From contig WOFQ01000007.1 of the NCBI GenBank assembly GCA_012184525.1, positions 124,001 to 188,000 of the forward strand: 64,000 nt of DNA, read 5' to 3'. Positions within the stretch are counted from its first letter, which is position 1. Every line of letters starts with the position of its first letter. The notes beneath the pieces were generated by a model. It saw only the letters and a program-made list of their open reading frames with translations. It made no database searches and was not told where the DNA came from. This DNA is from Xenoacremonium recifei (lineage: Eukaryota; Ascomycota; Sordariomycetes; Hypocreales; Nectriaceae). This document shows, piece by piece, positions 1 to 12,248 of this stretch. A program made the position numbers and the translations under genes.

Positions 1-1708
1 GTCACCCTGTCCAGTCCATCCACGCTCTTCCGCACCGGACAGCTCTGGATTGGGCCGGTCATCATTGTCCCTCCTCCGCAATTGTGTCTTCGAGCAAAAA
101 CGCGGAACCGCAATTGTGCATGATGGCACCCCAATCCCGGACTGTAAGGGGTTAAGCCCGTCCCGTCCGCCGGCGCCTCGTAGCCCCAGCGATCTTTTCC
201 CCCAGGCCCATTTTCCATCGCCCATCGTCAGAGAGAGACTTTTGGCCAAGGAACAGCAAAAGTCAGGAATATCGAGGCTCGTCCCATCGCGGCGGCGGAC
301 TGTTGTGACTCCGGCGCCGGGCTCGGGGATTTGCTCGTCCGCCGGGATGTCAGCAAGCATGCGTCAGATCAGGCTCAAGGTCCCAGGCGTTCTGGAGATC
401 CTCCCTTGTCCCAGACAGATGGCTGGACTTCTCTCTGCCCCCGTGAACCAGGTCATGGGAGACTTGCTGCTTTATCGTGACTCGTTCGAGTAGAGTCCAG
501 GCCCTCGAGTGACAGACAGCCTCAACAGACTACGACTTCGTACTTACGCCAATCCCCAGACTCCCGTGCTGTCATCTCAAAGCTGCCCCGTGTCAAGCGC
601 CCGCAACGCATCAACAGAACCCCATCTCCCCCAGAAAAAATCGCCTGATCTCTCCCCAGGTTTTCCATCTCAAGGCCAACCCCATTCCCGCTCCTCTCCA
701 TGCGTACATAAGTTGCTGTCCACCGCTCGCTACATCAGCTGCCGAACGGGCGCTGCCCGAATGGCATTGCATGAGAAAAGATGGGAACCGCAACAGTTCA
801 TTGAGCCATTGCGGTCTTTTCCGCTTCCCAGCTCGGAGACTCTCCGCCCATCCTCAGGGGCAGAGCAGAAATTGCCAGACTCAATTTTTAGGCGGCGGAT
901 AGGGCGCCTTCTGTTTACATAATTTTCTTATTCTGGTAGGGCAATGCAACGTCTGTGGATGCGTGCGGCCATGGGCCAAGGGAAAAAGAAAAGAAAGAGA
1001 GCGAGGGCTGAAATTAGCTTACAAGGAGACCGGAGCTAGATTCGTCCATTACTGTCGACAAGGGCGACAGAAGGACATCCATCGCTCGCTGGATAGGTGT
1101 GAGTCTGGCCAGTGCCAGCAGCTGTCCTCGCGGTACAGTCTACGAACTATCAACATGCATTCTCTCCATGGCAGTACCAGAACCTAGAGTTACAATTGGA
1201 AACGCGAAATGCAACATATACTTCCTTAAAGCCCATCTTGCTACCACCTCCTCCCATAATACCGCCTTGCTAACCGTGTAAGACTAACTAGGCTCTGAAA
1301 CACAGCATTCTGTGGCGACACGTACAACACCACACTTCGGACGAAGCACCCATCATCCCAACCCTACATAACGTTTATCCTGTCTTTTTAAAAATTCCCA
1401 GATCTAATTGATATAGATTCGCCTTGTTCCTGACGATCCATTCTCTGCCATCTCAATCGCGAGTCATCGACCCGCCAAATCGCCATCCTCTCGATGTCAT
1501 CGTCATAGAGTCGCGAAACCGTCATGGAACCACTCTTCACGCCGCGACGTCATCTTGAATGGCAAATACACAAAACAAGAGGCTGAAACGAGGCGAATTG
1601 ATAGAGTTGTCGATATTGCAAACAATCATTGTACCTCTAAACAAGCTCAATCAGCTCTGAGTGTCTGTAATCAGTCTGCTTGTCTTCAACACCATTCCGA
1701 CCATCATC
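1..1708. other. Intergenic stretch, no supported gene
   Basis: Several short open frames run through this GC-rich stretch (about 50-490 and 509-922 on the plus strand), but they show no recognisable domain, no convincing start context and a Pro/Ser/Arg-rich composition typical of chance frames in GC-rich fungal DNA. The last few hundred bases, AT-richer and with CT tracts, probably contain the promoter and leader of the gene starting at 1709. Confidence 0.5.
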
Positions 1709-2428
1709 ATGCGCCAGATCCCTATCTTACCCGTCCTCGGCGGCACCACAGTGCTCGGCACTGCTCTATACCTAACTGCCCGGCCGAACCCGCGCCCTTC
1801 GCCGGTCCAACAGCGCCGCGAAGCCAGCGAAGCCAAACGCAATGAGGGCCTGTCAGGCGCAGGCGTCGGCCTCAACGCCACCACCGGCGGCCATGAGCTC
1901 AGCGCCGTAACTCCACGCGGAACTCCATCACCATCGGCTCCTTCAGACGTTCCCCGTGAGAAGCTCCCTTCTGGTGGCGTTGGAGGTGGTTATGGCGCCG
2001 GAAACAACAATGCACGCGCTATCGACCTCGTTGCGCCAGGTAGTCGCCAATCACCCGGAACATCGAGTCTGGGACCTGATATTTCAGGCACTTTGGGCGG
2101 CGTATTCGGCACAGGAGGCGCGACCGCGGGTACAGGGACGGACGACGAGATGAAAGACACACGGGTGGCGAGCAACTACGCGCACACGCCGACGAAGAAA
2201 CACAACCTCGGACATGATCAGCATCAGCCGCGTGTTCCACGAGAAATCAACAGCGATGAGAGTGACCGCAAAGAAAGCTCTGGTCCTGGCGCGTTGCAGC
2301 GAATTCAGGGGATGTTTGGACACGGAGGCCCGAGTGCGCAGGAGAAGCCAGAGCAACAGTCTATTGAGCAGCATCGCAATACCAAGATCGCGAGTAATCA
2401 CACTGAAACACCTACCAAGAGATCGTAA
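1709..2428 (+). CDS. Small N-terminally anchored hypothetical protein, Gly/Ser/Thr-rich
   Basis: An intronless frame of 239 aa starts at the ATG at 1709; an in-frame ATG at 1661 would add 16 residues but lies in what looks like leader. Residues 4-22 (ILPVLGGTTVLGTALYLTA) form one short hydrophobic segment, so a signal anchor or mitochondrial/membrane N-anchor is plausible. The rest is low-complexity and hydrophilic, rich in Gly, Pro, Ser and Thr, probably disordered. Two similar short motifs, VASNYAHTPTKK near residue 155 and IASNHTETPTKRS at the C-terminus, look like an internal duplication with Thr-Pro sites that could be phosphorylated. I do not recognise a family. The gene is well separated from its neighbour, which lies on the other strand. 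Confidence 0.7.
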   Translation: MRQIPILPVLGGTTVLGTALYLTARPNPRPSPVQQRREASEAKRNEGLSGAGVGLNATTGGHELSAVTPRGTPSPSAPSDVPREKLPSGGVGGGYGAGNNNARAIDLVAPGSRQSPGTSSLGPDISGTLGGVFGTGGATAGTGTDDEMKDTRVASNYAHTPTKKHNLGHDQHQPRVPREINSDESDRKESSGPGALQRIQGMFGHGGPSAQEKPEQQSIEQHRNTKIASNHTETPTKRS

Positions 2429-3098
2429 TACGGCACTTACAATTATTTGTTGCCCTGTTGATCTTGGTGTTGGTGTCTGTACTTGTATCATAGAGGCGAA
2501 AAGTTATGTCTACAACGCCCTGAGTTTACTCCGGGAGTCATGCTGTACAACTACGATATCCTCCACGAATAACAATGTAATAACATTACCCCCGAATCAA
2601 ATTTTTAGATCATTTTATGTACTAAGTGAAACGGTCTAGCTCAATGACTACGCTTCTTCTATTGGTTTTCCCGTACCGAGCATCACAACGACCCTCACTA
2701 GCCATCTTCAGCGAGGCAGCTGGGAAACAATCTCCGACACAGCGCCAATTTTGAACATGTTCATTTCTAATGTCATCACGAGGGACATCTATAATATAAA
2801 TGACAATTGCCTTTTAAAAGACGCTATTGGCTCCCTGTCTAAGTGATCATCATCCTCGACGCGCTGGTCCGGATCCTCCTGATGTATGCTAACTAACTCA
2901 AACAATTGCCAGAAGCCTGCACAAAACTCCCAAATTGTAAACAAACAGCCCATGTAAAGTACCCGAATTGGTGTTTCCTGATCAAACGCTGGCTGGTTTG
3001 CATTCTTGAGTTAGTTGCCGCTGCAATTGCCGTCCCGGTGCCCAACTTCCTTGTCTCCAGCGAAACCCCAGGCCCCTATTCCTGTCACCCGAAAGCGA
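2429..3098. other. Convergent intergenic region
   Basis: The 3' ends of the gene at 1709 (plus) and the gene ending at 3099 (minus) face each other here. The sequence is moderately AT-rich with no conserved frame, so it probably holds the two 3' UTRs and polyadenylation sites. Confidence 0.5.
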
Positions 3099-5152
3099 TT
3101 ACACACTGCGCGTACGGAAATAATCGGCAAATCCCGTCATGGTCAGAACATGTCCTCTTTCTTTGCGCACAGTTTTATTTGCCTCTAGATCGTCTTCTTT
3201 CACGGACCAGCGATCATTAGCCGTTGTTGTTTCTCTTTTGGCACTCGTCACAAGCCTCTCATGCCGACCTGCCCGCTGGCGGCTCGCTGAGGAATCTGCT
3301 TCATCCGTTTCCGATTGATTATTTTGGTTGCCGTGAAGTCGCTCGTATCGCTCTGTTAAATTACCTCCAGGATCAACTCTGGGCGCTGGTTTAGCCTTCG
3401 GCGTTCTCATCCAGAGTATCTCCCTGAACCTCTTTGGGAAAAACTTGAATGGGCGCTCTTGATAGAAGTATGCCGGTGCAATGGTCATGATACCGATACA
3501 TATCGTCTGGTGCCACAACCGGTCGAATCTCGATAGCTCGTTCGGAACGATATCTTGCCAATCGTACTGTCGAACCATCTGAAAGGCGCCCAATGCCAGC
3601 ATGCAGTAGCCAATCCTGTACTTGTCAACACTGACGCGTCGTCCCTCCGTACAGACTTGCTTACCTAGTAATGCATATCACGGGAAGCGTCCAATCCGGG
3701 ATCTCCGAGCCAGGGCGGTCCTCATACTTTGGTGGCAATGTTTTTACGCAGGAACTCAGGAAGCCATAAAGTGCCAGCCAGAGACCTCCGCAGGCCAAGT
3801 ATCCGAAAAAGTAGACAAAATAATGGTGGTGAAAGTTGACGTAGGTTCTTCGATGCTTTGGCCCCAGCCAACCATGAAATGCCCTGCAGAGACCACGCCA
3901 CATTGTGTAATGATTGATCTATTCGACGTCAGATGATTCATCTCGAACAGTTCCTGTTACGACTGCTACTTACGACCATAATAGACACCCACAACGAGAG
4001 GATTTCGGGGAATTTCAAGTTGAATATGTGCCCGTTTGCGTTGTAAGTTATTCCGGCCATGGCTGTGATTGTGATCAATGCAAGGAGGCCATGAGCCCAG
4101 ATACCGCATCTGTTGCAGACATACCCCAATCCCATTCTCTCGATCCATTCGTTCACGATCTCAACGCGATACGGACCTATATCCTATGGCCGCGGAGTGG
4201 AAGGACGTCTAGGCGGAGGCTCGAATGTCGCAGTGCCAGTGCCCGTTGAGTTTACGCGTCGGCTCCTGTCGATCTCAGGAATTGGTCTCATGTGGCCTTT
4301 ATTAGACTCTATGGTTTCCAGTTCAATGCCTTCGCGTCTGATTTGCCGTCGGATCTTGGCCTCTCGGGCTTGCCAATCCCTGCGATAAACGGGCAATGAA
4401 TACCAAAAATCGATCCATTCTTCAGTTTCCATGCCGAGCCCACGGCTGAGCTCATTGAACCTCGCACTTTGACCAGCTGCCTGTCGCGGGATCTGGAGCT
4501 GGGGCCTATGCGTTATTGATTCCATCAAACGCCGAGCTTCTTGGTCCATAGCCGGACGACTTGGCCCAGCCACGCCCTGAGTGCGCTGTTCTTGATCCCT
4601 CGCCATGGCCTTCAACAAATCATCGAATAGCTTGTAATTCTTTTCAATTTCGGAGCTGCGACTTTCTCTTTCGATGCTTGATTGTTGTTGAGGGGCAAAT
4701 TGGAATTCGACGCGTTTGCCCTGCCTTCTTTTGGTCTTGTTTTCATCGTCGATATCTTTCTCCGATCGCTTGTCTTCGTCTTCTTCGGAGACGCGTTTAC
4801 CTGGAGCGCATTTACCGTCTTCGACGTTTTCATCTTGATCTTCCTTGATAGCCTTGTCTTCTGAGGAACCTTTCTTGTCTTCGATGTCCGTCTGTTCTTT
4901 AGCGTCCTTTTGTTCCTCGACACTCTCCCCTTTGACATCCTTTTTTGCAACATCTTCCTTTGTCTTGTCGTCTTCATCACCCTTTTTGGTTCGCTGCTCG
5001 TCGGAAACGACTATTTCTTCGGCCCCGCCATCTCGAGAACCCGATAGAAGAACCCGCTCCCGATCGCTTTGTGCAGGAACAACGTCGGTGCTCGCATTTG
5101 CGGACTCGGATCCTCCGGGAGGCTTGTTCTCTTCGCTAGGGCGTCGTTCCAT
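3099..5152 (-). CDS. Multi-pass membrane protein with long charged N-terminal tail
   Basis: Four exons on the minus strand: 5152-4256, 4183-3974, 3918-3665 and 3615-3099, giving 625 aa. The introns are 72, 55 and 49 nt with GT...AG ends; the first is the least certain, and removing it (GTAAAC...CATAG) eliminates an in-frame TAG at 4184. About 300 N-terminal residues are highly charged, with alternating Glu/Asp and Lys runs (for example near residues 55-150), and are likely disordered or coiled coil. The second and third exons hold hydrophobic segments (LLALITITAMAGITYNA; a His/Phe/Tyr-rich segment around HHHYFVYFFGYLACGG; a stretch across the third splice), and exon 4 has one more (ICIGIMTIAPAYFY), so roughly five membrane spans. 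The C-terminal tail is basic and charged. No enzymatic motif is recognised. Confidence 0.7.
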
Positions 5153-5865
5153 CTTTTTTTCACGAAAGAATGCTGACGGAATCTAGTCTTCAGGTGCAGT
5201 ATCAGTATTCGGAGGTACTCAAGGAGGCTCCTGTTTCGACAAATTGACTATTCACCGAATGTGTGCTTACCTCAGTTGGGTTGACCTCTCGGTCAAACAT
5301 CTAACGATAGAATATCGAATGAATAGTAAACGAGGGTATGAATTCGGTGTATCTCTATTTCTGTTGGTGAACGAGTGAGGCGATGGGAGTTGAGAGTTAA
5401 GGGAGGATACAACAATGGCATGTACTGGAACATACCGAGATAACAGCGCAATACTCAGATATGCAAGGCTCCTTCCGACTTCTTCAAGCTTTTTCTGCTC
5501 AGAAAGACCATTCCATCAACTCAGTGATGCTGAAGAGTCTCGAAATCTTGATAGGAAAGACGCTCCTACACGATCAGGTGGAGGCAACCCCGATCAACCA
5601 CTAACGACGGAGAGAGCCTTCACAGTAGAGACTGTATCAAAGCAACTGTCCAAGAGATAAACCCACAGTCTGGCAAAGCAAAGAGATTCTTCTATTCAAT
5701 CGTCAAACAATATTTCTTATGTTTTCATCATAGTCGTCCCTTTCATAATACTCGTCGTCAGTCATAAGTCGTGGGCAAGTAGGTGTCTGATCAAACCCTC
5801 TTGCGCATCCATGATATTCTTCGAAATCCCTTTCCAATCTTACAAAGCTTGACAATCACCATAAC
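5153..5865. other. Intergenic: promoter of the membrane protein and 3' end of the RdRP gene
   Basis: The two minus-strand genes are separated by about 700 bp. A short plus-strand frame (5415-5660) has no recognisable features. No repeat or RNA gene was seen. Confidence 0.45.
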
Positions 5866-8800
5866 TCATCGTACAGGAAGAATCATCGTACGACCTTTTC
5901 CCTGGCGCGCGCCCAAATACCCGCCCCCTGATTGAATCTCTCGTACTCTCAACAGGCTATTGACCTCTTTCAAGAGGCAACATGCCGCCACGACCCTAAA
6001 GCTCTCAAGCTTCAATGTGCCCTGGTAATCTGACGAGGCAGGACGCGTGGCGCAGCCAGCCATCACGCACGCCCAGCATAGCTCAATCACCTCCTCTCGC
6101 CCGTGACCCGCCTCCGGCTCGGAGGCAGCCGCCGAGATGACGATCTCGTGGTCAGCACCCTTGTCGCCCCGATCACGAATCAGTGTGACAATCCAAGTCA
6201 AGAAGCGATCCATGTCCTCTTTCAGCTTGATCGACGAATCGCGCTGGCGGCGCGTCTGGCCGCCACGCTTGTTGAGTATGAAGCCGCAGAAAACTTCCAC
6301 TTCCGAGAGGCTCGTTCTCGGATTGTCTGAAAACTGCCACATTTTCCCGCTGATACCGGTGTCGTACCTTCAAAAAGTTAGCTCTGGTTTCTAATGGTGA
6401 AAAAAACCTTTGAGTCTCACACGTTGCGAATTCCCCATGCTTCCTGCAGTCTGTGCTCATAGGAAATCTTTACATCGTACTCCGCAAGTCTAACGGAAAG
6501 TAGGCCGAGGAGTTGATCCCACACCGAGGGGCCCTCCATGTTGATGTTTGTATGGATATCTTCATCCCAGATTTTCTTCTCATCGACACTGCGGTACAGT
6601 TTTCCCAGAATCTTTTCCGACCGGTAGTATTTGGGCTTCGCACTGCTCAATCCATCCCCGTCATCCTCTGAACCGGAGTCTGCGATATGATCGATCTGGC
6701 CAAGATCATAAAGCTTCAGCGGTGGCGCCGGTGCAAGACTATCTTGTTAACACAACGTATCAGGTCTATCATCGGATCAACTCACAAATCAGGGCGATAC
6801 TTTGGGGCTCTTGGCAGTTGCATGAAGTCCACTGCAATCCCAGTCTTGGAAAAGTCCACCGCCGTCGAGTGCTTCTCTGCAAGTTTAATACAGTCATTAT
6901 GCATTGTTCCTGCAACTTCTTTGTCTGCAATGATAACGTGTCTCGTCGCAATCAACCCAAGTATGTCGGTTCTCATAAAGTTGATAAAAAAGTCCGCAAT
7001 GTCATCGCGAGTCACGGGTCTTGGTAGAGGCTCAGGAGTGACCCTAGGGTAACTTGCGGGATCGTATTTATTAAGCGGGAAGGCATCCGGATCCCAGATA
7101 ATGTTGTATATGTCGCCGTCAAGATCGCCACCACTCAGTTGACTGGGAAGGTCTCTATCACCCTTCTGGCTGAAAACGATGCAGTTCTGAAGAGATAAGA
7201 GAGGGTTCCCTTCTGGAGGCGTCACCATGTTCACGACCTGAATATCTCCAGGGTGCAAAGCAGGAGAACGGGTGACAATCACAGGTCCATCCTTGAGCGT
7301 TGGGTTAATGGGACGTCCGTTCTTAATGCCGTACCTCTTGTCGTAAGTGATGTAGACCTGTCCCTCTTCTAAGAAACCTGTCTCATCCATGATTCCGAAG
7401 AGGGTAACCCCTTTGTCAACGGGGATGCGTGCTTTATGCTTCAAAAGTCGGACTTCCTGAAGGATAACGTGTTCAACTACCGATTTGAGAAATCGGTCTC
7501 GACGGTATTCAATTTTCATCCGAGACGTTTCCTTGATCAGTTGAGGAAGTCCAATTATCGTCCCAATCGCTTGGTACTGCAGGAATGTGCTTGTGTTTAA
7601 AGCTGTCGCTGCGACAAGACGAAGGAAGGACAAGGCCTTGTTCAAGAGACTGTTGAACCAGTCAGGGTCTGTTCCCCTATCTTCAAGTATCTTGATCATC
7701 TGACGGTTGAGCACAAGACGAAGTGGCTTTGAGGATGAATCGCACACTCCAAGCTCAGAGTCATCCTTGCTTGGGAATTTCATCATCGATTCTTTCCGGA
7801 TGCAAAGGACCTTGCCCTTCAATCTTGAGTCTAATGCGACCATACCCTTGACGCCACCGCAGCGTATTTGAAGACAAGTGGGTGCGCAGGTGACAGAAAG
7901 ATAGGGCCAGATCTCATTAAGCGCTCCTTGAGATATGGTTCCAACACCATCGCTGAATACGCGAAGACCGTCGGTAGATTTGACATCTGGGATGTAGCGT
8001 GTCATGATGCCACGCTCGACCAAAGGGATCGCGAACGGTGTCTCAGAGAAAGCCTGTCCAATCCGTGCAGCGCATTTTGCCGGCACTCGAATGTCCTTGA
8101 AGTCCCCCAACGTGTTAAGAATGGCTTCATATGTCTGCTTCTGGAAATTCTCATCCAAGAAAGGTGCAAGAAACCAAGCCGAATGAGATCGAAGAGATGA
8201 ATGCGAGAATCCCAGAAAAGAGAAAGTCTTCCCAGCGATCGTGATTCCGTCCTGTAGCACCTTTCGGTATCGTTGGAAGACCTCGTCATAAGAGACTTTG
8301 GGCGTAAGCGACAAGTCCTGGCCGTCCTCTTCACAGAAGGTGACACGGAGAAAATGGTCGTTGTGCTTGGGGAACATGCGAAGGACTCTGTTCTTGCTCT
8401 CCGGATCAGGTCCATGAAGAAGTATCCTTGTCGGTGTCACCATAGCCTTGAGAATCCAAGCTTGATTATTGGGTAGTCTGGATCCGTAGACCTTGTGGCG
8501 GCTTGAGTCTTGGTTTCGGAGATCGACTTCATGATTCATAACTCCTTTTATAAGCACCTTGACGTCAAGCTCCTCGGAATCAGTGCCAGCACATGGGTAT
8601 GGGATTCTCTGGAAAAGTGATTTCATCGACTCAGTTGTGAGTTCCAGAGCTACCCCTTCATCTTTGGCACTTTGCGCAGCCTGCTTCAACTCCTCCAGCA
8701 TCTGGCATGCACTTGCTGGTCTCAGATAATTGTTCCGGAAAAGTGCCTCTATTTGGAAGAGAATGGCAAACGGCAAGACACCCTCCTTGGAACAAAGCGC

Positions 8801-9802
8801 AAGTGACTCGATGAGTAGTCCGCTCTCCATCTCATGTTTCGCCTCGCGATTAGATTGATCCCATTGGTGATGCGGCTGATACATGGGCAATTCGTAGCGA
8901 GAAATGGAGAGAGTATCGTTGGCTCTCAAGATCCGGAGTGCTTCTGAAAAGGACTCAGGCGCTATGCTGAGTCGATATACCAAGCATGTCTCAACAAAAG
9001 AAGCATGCTGGTACCAACCCCAGGGTTGCAGGTGCAAGGTTCGCTTGAACTTGGTGGCATCTCCGCTCTCAGGTTGCAGGTGTAAGGCTCGCTTCAACAA
9101 GGTGGCTTCTTCGCTCTCAGGTTGCTCGTAAAACTTAGGTGGCTCACTCAATACTAAAGTAAGAGAGTTGGTGGCTTCCCCTGCGATCAGGTCCTGAAGC
9201 GTAGCGTAGTGGACATCCATCTGGTAGCTAGGCCATAAAAAGATGGGTGCAGTAAATGTCAGACTTAGAGAATGACGGCCGAACTTTACGCGCATCCCGT
9301 CGTCTGATGTGTCTGTCTGCTCTGCAAAGTACATTGATTTCTCTTGGCCACGTCCACCATCAGAGGAAGCTTCGATATGGTTGCGCCGATCTTCCTCACC
9401 AGGATGAAGGAAGACGTTCACCCCGCATCCAAGCCTTTGTACTTCAAACCATTGGGAAGAGACATTTTGGTCTTTCTTCGAAGAGCGAGTAGACTTTTCA
9501 CTCTTTTCCTTCAAATGAGACAGGTGGTGCTTGTCGACGGGTCTCGTGCTCCTTTCCACGAATATGTTGGTGCTCAGAAGTCGTAGTCTTGGGATATCAC
9601 GATGACCTGGGATCTTTCCATGGCTGTCCAGGAAGGCGCATCCGTCTCGCTCGTACAAGAAAGTAAGCCAAGCTAGCTTGCGTTTTCGAGGCTTGTCGCA
9701 ACCCCAGTCGCGAATTCCGAGGGCATTGATGAATGGCTGAAGCTGCGTCGTGAGGCTCTCCTCCGTCAACTCTTGAGGGACATTCCTCAGAAAGACTTCC
9801 AT
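5866..9802 (-). CDS. RNA-dependent RNA polymerase (SAD-1/QDE-1/RRP-3 type)
   Basis: Three exons on the minus strand, 9802-6786, 6738-6421 and 6367-5866, encode 1278 aa. Both introns (47 and 53 nt) have canonical ends and AC-containing branch sites. The start at MEVFLRNVPQ was chosen because this is the usual beginning of the family's RRM-like N-terminus. The catalytic loop of cellular RdRPs, SGGDLDGD, is at about residues 890-897 (DNA 7112-7126); the aspartates coordinate magnesium. Upstream the family's RCGG.KG motif and the FSDGVGTIS stretch are visible. Eukaryotic RdRPs make double-stranded RNA from aberrant or unpaired transcripts for Dicer in quelling or meiotic silencing; which role applies here is not shown by the sequence. 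A 16-aa unit is tandemly duplicated near DNA 9024-9119. The upstream region is shared with the divergent hydrolase gene. Confidence 0.95.
9024..9119 (-). repeat. In-frame tandem duplication inside the RdRP gene
   Basis: Two adjacent 48-bp units encode similar 16-residue segments (QPESEEATLLKRALHL and QPESGDATKFKRTLHL). The unit length is a multiple of three, so the frame is kept. It lies in the N-terminal half, well away from the catalytic core. Confidence 0.8.
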
Positions 9803-10646
9803 AGCGATATGACCATCCGCCTTAGTAAATGAGTCTGATGTGTATTGCTTGAGATGAAAGGTCCAAAACGGAGCTCGGAAAAGGAAGTAGACGTGAGATG
9901 GGGCGCGGCCGAGTGATTGAAAGGGAGAGTAAGCTCGTCTTCTGGTCCTGTGTCTCGTCTGCGGGAGGCCGAACAACAGAAATCACAAGCTCCTAAAAAG
10001 TTGCTTCCAGGAATGAGAATCGTGGCGAACGGGTAGCGACAGACGGTATCGCGAGCAAGGGTGCGTTGTCCTGCAACTCGCCTTGCGCGGGAAGAGGATG
10101 AAGTCGGGTATCGCAAGCAACAGATGTCACAAATGATAGAATATGATCGCTATGCTGGGATCATGGTTGATCTGCGCTAGGACGGGGAGCTTCAAACGCC
10201 ATCCTATGGATGCGACGGTAAGGTGGTGCATGGTGGAGGAGTTGGCGGGATGCCTGGAATTCATTCCCGTCCAAGATTTAGGTAAGCTAGAAATGCCATG
10301 TCGTACCTGAGGTTGAGTCAGGCAGCAACCGCTGTCCGGGTGAGCCAAGGTGAGGCCTCGGTGAGCGGGATGTGGTGGTGAATCTGCAGGTCCAACCCGG
10401 GGAAGGAGCGAGATGCGGGGTTCACGCACTTGCTCGACGTTAGTCTTCCACCAAACCACCAAGATCGGCATCCCGCACATATCCCGCAACCTTCCGACCC
10501 CATTTGCCGAGATTCTTTTCCGAGAATCTGTTCCGATCCGAGAAGCGTTGCGCCTCCACCTGATCGGTTGAGTGTTGAAGCGGTGCCATGTAAAAGCATC
10601 CTCGACCTCATCTTTCCCCTCAATCATTTCAAAATCTGCAGCCAAA
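9803..10646. promoter_or_regulatory. Divergent intergenic region between RdRP and EthD-hydrolase genes
   Basis: The two start codons face away from each other across about 840 bp, so this stretch must hold both promoters. CT-rich tracts lie just before 10647. No clear TATA box or known operator was identified. Confidence 0.5.
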
Positions 10647-12248
10647 ATGTCGACTCCCGGGATCCTCTATGTGACGATGCAGCCCAAGCCGGGGCTGTCT
10701 CCCGCCCAGTTTCACGACTGGTACAACAACGAACACGGCCCGACGCGACTCCGCTTGCCCCAGATCTTCACCAATGGCTTCAGATACAAGGCGACCGACA
10801 GCCAGGAGCCCACTTACGTGGCTGTTTACGATGTGACCTCCATGTCGCATCTAGAAACCGAGACGTACACGAGCTTGCGCGCCAATCGGTCTCCTCGAGA
10901 AGCTGAGACGATTGCGCAGGTGAAGGTCGATCGCTACTTTTTTGACCTCATCTACACCAAGGAATCACCAGAGTTCCGCCCATTTGAGAGCTTGACGGAT
11001 GCGGAGGTAGAAGGTATTCAGACCACGGCCGTGGATATGACCCTCAAGGACATGGGGGAATCGGCAGAAAAGTACGGGAAGTGGTGCATCGAAGAACATA
11101 TTGAGTTGCTGGCCAAGGTGCCCGGCTGGCTGCGTTCGCGTTACTTCCGCACCTCAACATTGGATCCACAGGGCAAACAGATCGTGTTTGCACTGCATGA
11201 TTACAAAAAGATCAATGGCCAAGGCGGAAAGGAGCACAAGGCGTCGATGGACACCCCGTGGCGCACTCAAGTGTTTGACAACCATGTCGTCGCCAAGGGC
11301 AGGCGTACCTGGGAGCTGTTTTATGCCTTCGGGCCAGCCCCACGGGACTTACTATCGCTCTCACAACTCTCCCCTGAAGTTGACTTCTGTTCTGCTGATT
11401 CAAAAACAAGTACGCATTCGGGATCAGGGGCTTTCATAACATCCTATGTCTCCACGGCCGATTCTCTCGACATCCCCTACCGATTAGAAGGAAATCCGCA
11501 ACCAAGAGCACCAACCGTAGCTTTCTGCAACTCGCTTCTAACGAGCCTAGACATGTGGTCTTCGTTTGTGGAAATACTCAAACGGGAGCGGCCCGATCTG
11601 AAGATTCTGCGGTATGACACCCGCGGGCGGTATGCAATTCCCCAGCCTCCCGTTGCCGCCACCCTTGACACGGTTGCCGAAGACCTTCTTGCTATTTTAG
11701 ACGCATTGCGTATCCCCAAACTTGACGCGCTCATTGGTGTTTCCATGGGAGGGGCAACGGCACTCAACTTCACGCTGAAATACCCGGACCGCGTCGGGAA
11801 ACTCATTGCGTGTGACTTCAATGCCACGTCAAGCGCTGCAAACACACAGGCCTGGAAAGACAGGATAGCAGTCGCGGAAGCTAAGGATGGCAAAGGCATC
11901 CAGGATCTTGCAATCCAAACAGTTGCACGATGGTTCCACTCGCCTGAGACGCCAACTGGACGTTGGATGACGGACATGGTCGCTTCAAACAACGTCGAAG
12001 GCTTCAAGCACAGTTGCACAGCGCTTTGGGACTATGATTTGAAGCCGAAAATGGGCAGCTGCAAAGTCCCCGGCTTATTTGTAGCGGGCGAACAAGATGG
12101 CAAAGGGGCTTTAGTGAAAGCGATGGACGGTTTCAAGGGTTTGTTAGGCGAGAACGGGTCAGAACTGAAGATCGTTCCCAACGCTGGTCATTTACCGATG
12201 TGCGAAGAACCGGAAGCATTTTGGCATGCCGTTGAAAATTTTCTTTAA
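10647..12248 (+). CDS. EthD-domain / alpha-beta hydrolase fusion protein
   Basis: A single exon encodes 533 aa. The ATG at 10647 sits in a good context (CCAAAATG), and the 25 in-frame residues upstream are not conserved-looking. Residues 5-105 form an EthD-type dimeric alpha-beta barrel (DWYNNEHGPTR at 24-34); a second, weaker copy covers about 130-230 (WCIEEHIELL). From about 265 there is an alpha/beta hydrolase resembling 3-oxoadipate enol-lactonases: nucleophile elbow GVSMG with Ser366, candidate acid Asp484 (GEQD) and catalytic His515 (NAGHLPM). EthD domains occur in enzymes that degrade or tailor aromatic and polyketide compounds; the lactonase-like part would hydrolyse a lactone or ester. 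The exact substrate cannot be read from the sequence. It is followed in the same orientation by an MFS exporter and an AflR-like regulator. Confidence 0.88.
   Translation: MSTPGILYVTMQPKPGLSPAQFHDWYNNEHGPTRLRLPQIFTNGFRYKATDSQEPTYVAVYDVTSMSHLETETYTSLRANRSPREAETIAQVKVDRYFFDLIYTKESPEFRPFESLTDAEVEGIQTTAVDMTLKDMGESAEKYGKWCIEEHIELLAKVPGWLRSRYFRTSTLDPQGKQIVFALHDYKKINGQGGKEHKASMDTPWRTQVFDNHVVAKGRRTWELFYAFGPAPRDLLSLSQLSPEVDFCSADSKTSTHSGSGAFITSYVSTADSLDIPYRLEGNPQPRAPTVAFCNSLLTSLDMWSSFVEILKRERPDLKILRYDTRGRYAIPQPPVAATLDTVAEDLLAILDALRIPKLDALIGVSMGGATALNFTLKYPDRVGKLIACDFNATSSAANTQAWKDRIAVAEAKDGKGIQDLAIQTVARWFHSPETPTGRWMTDMVASNNVEGFKHSCTALWDYDLKPKMGSCKVPGLFVAGEQDGKGALVKAMDGFKGLLGENGSELKIVPNAGHLPMCEEPEAFWHAVENFL

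Noticed and set aside
50..922. Two consecutive plus-strand frames at the left edge
   Set aside because: No recognisable motif, low-complexity Pro/Ser/Arg composition and no splice sites joining them convincingly.
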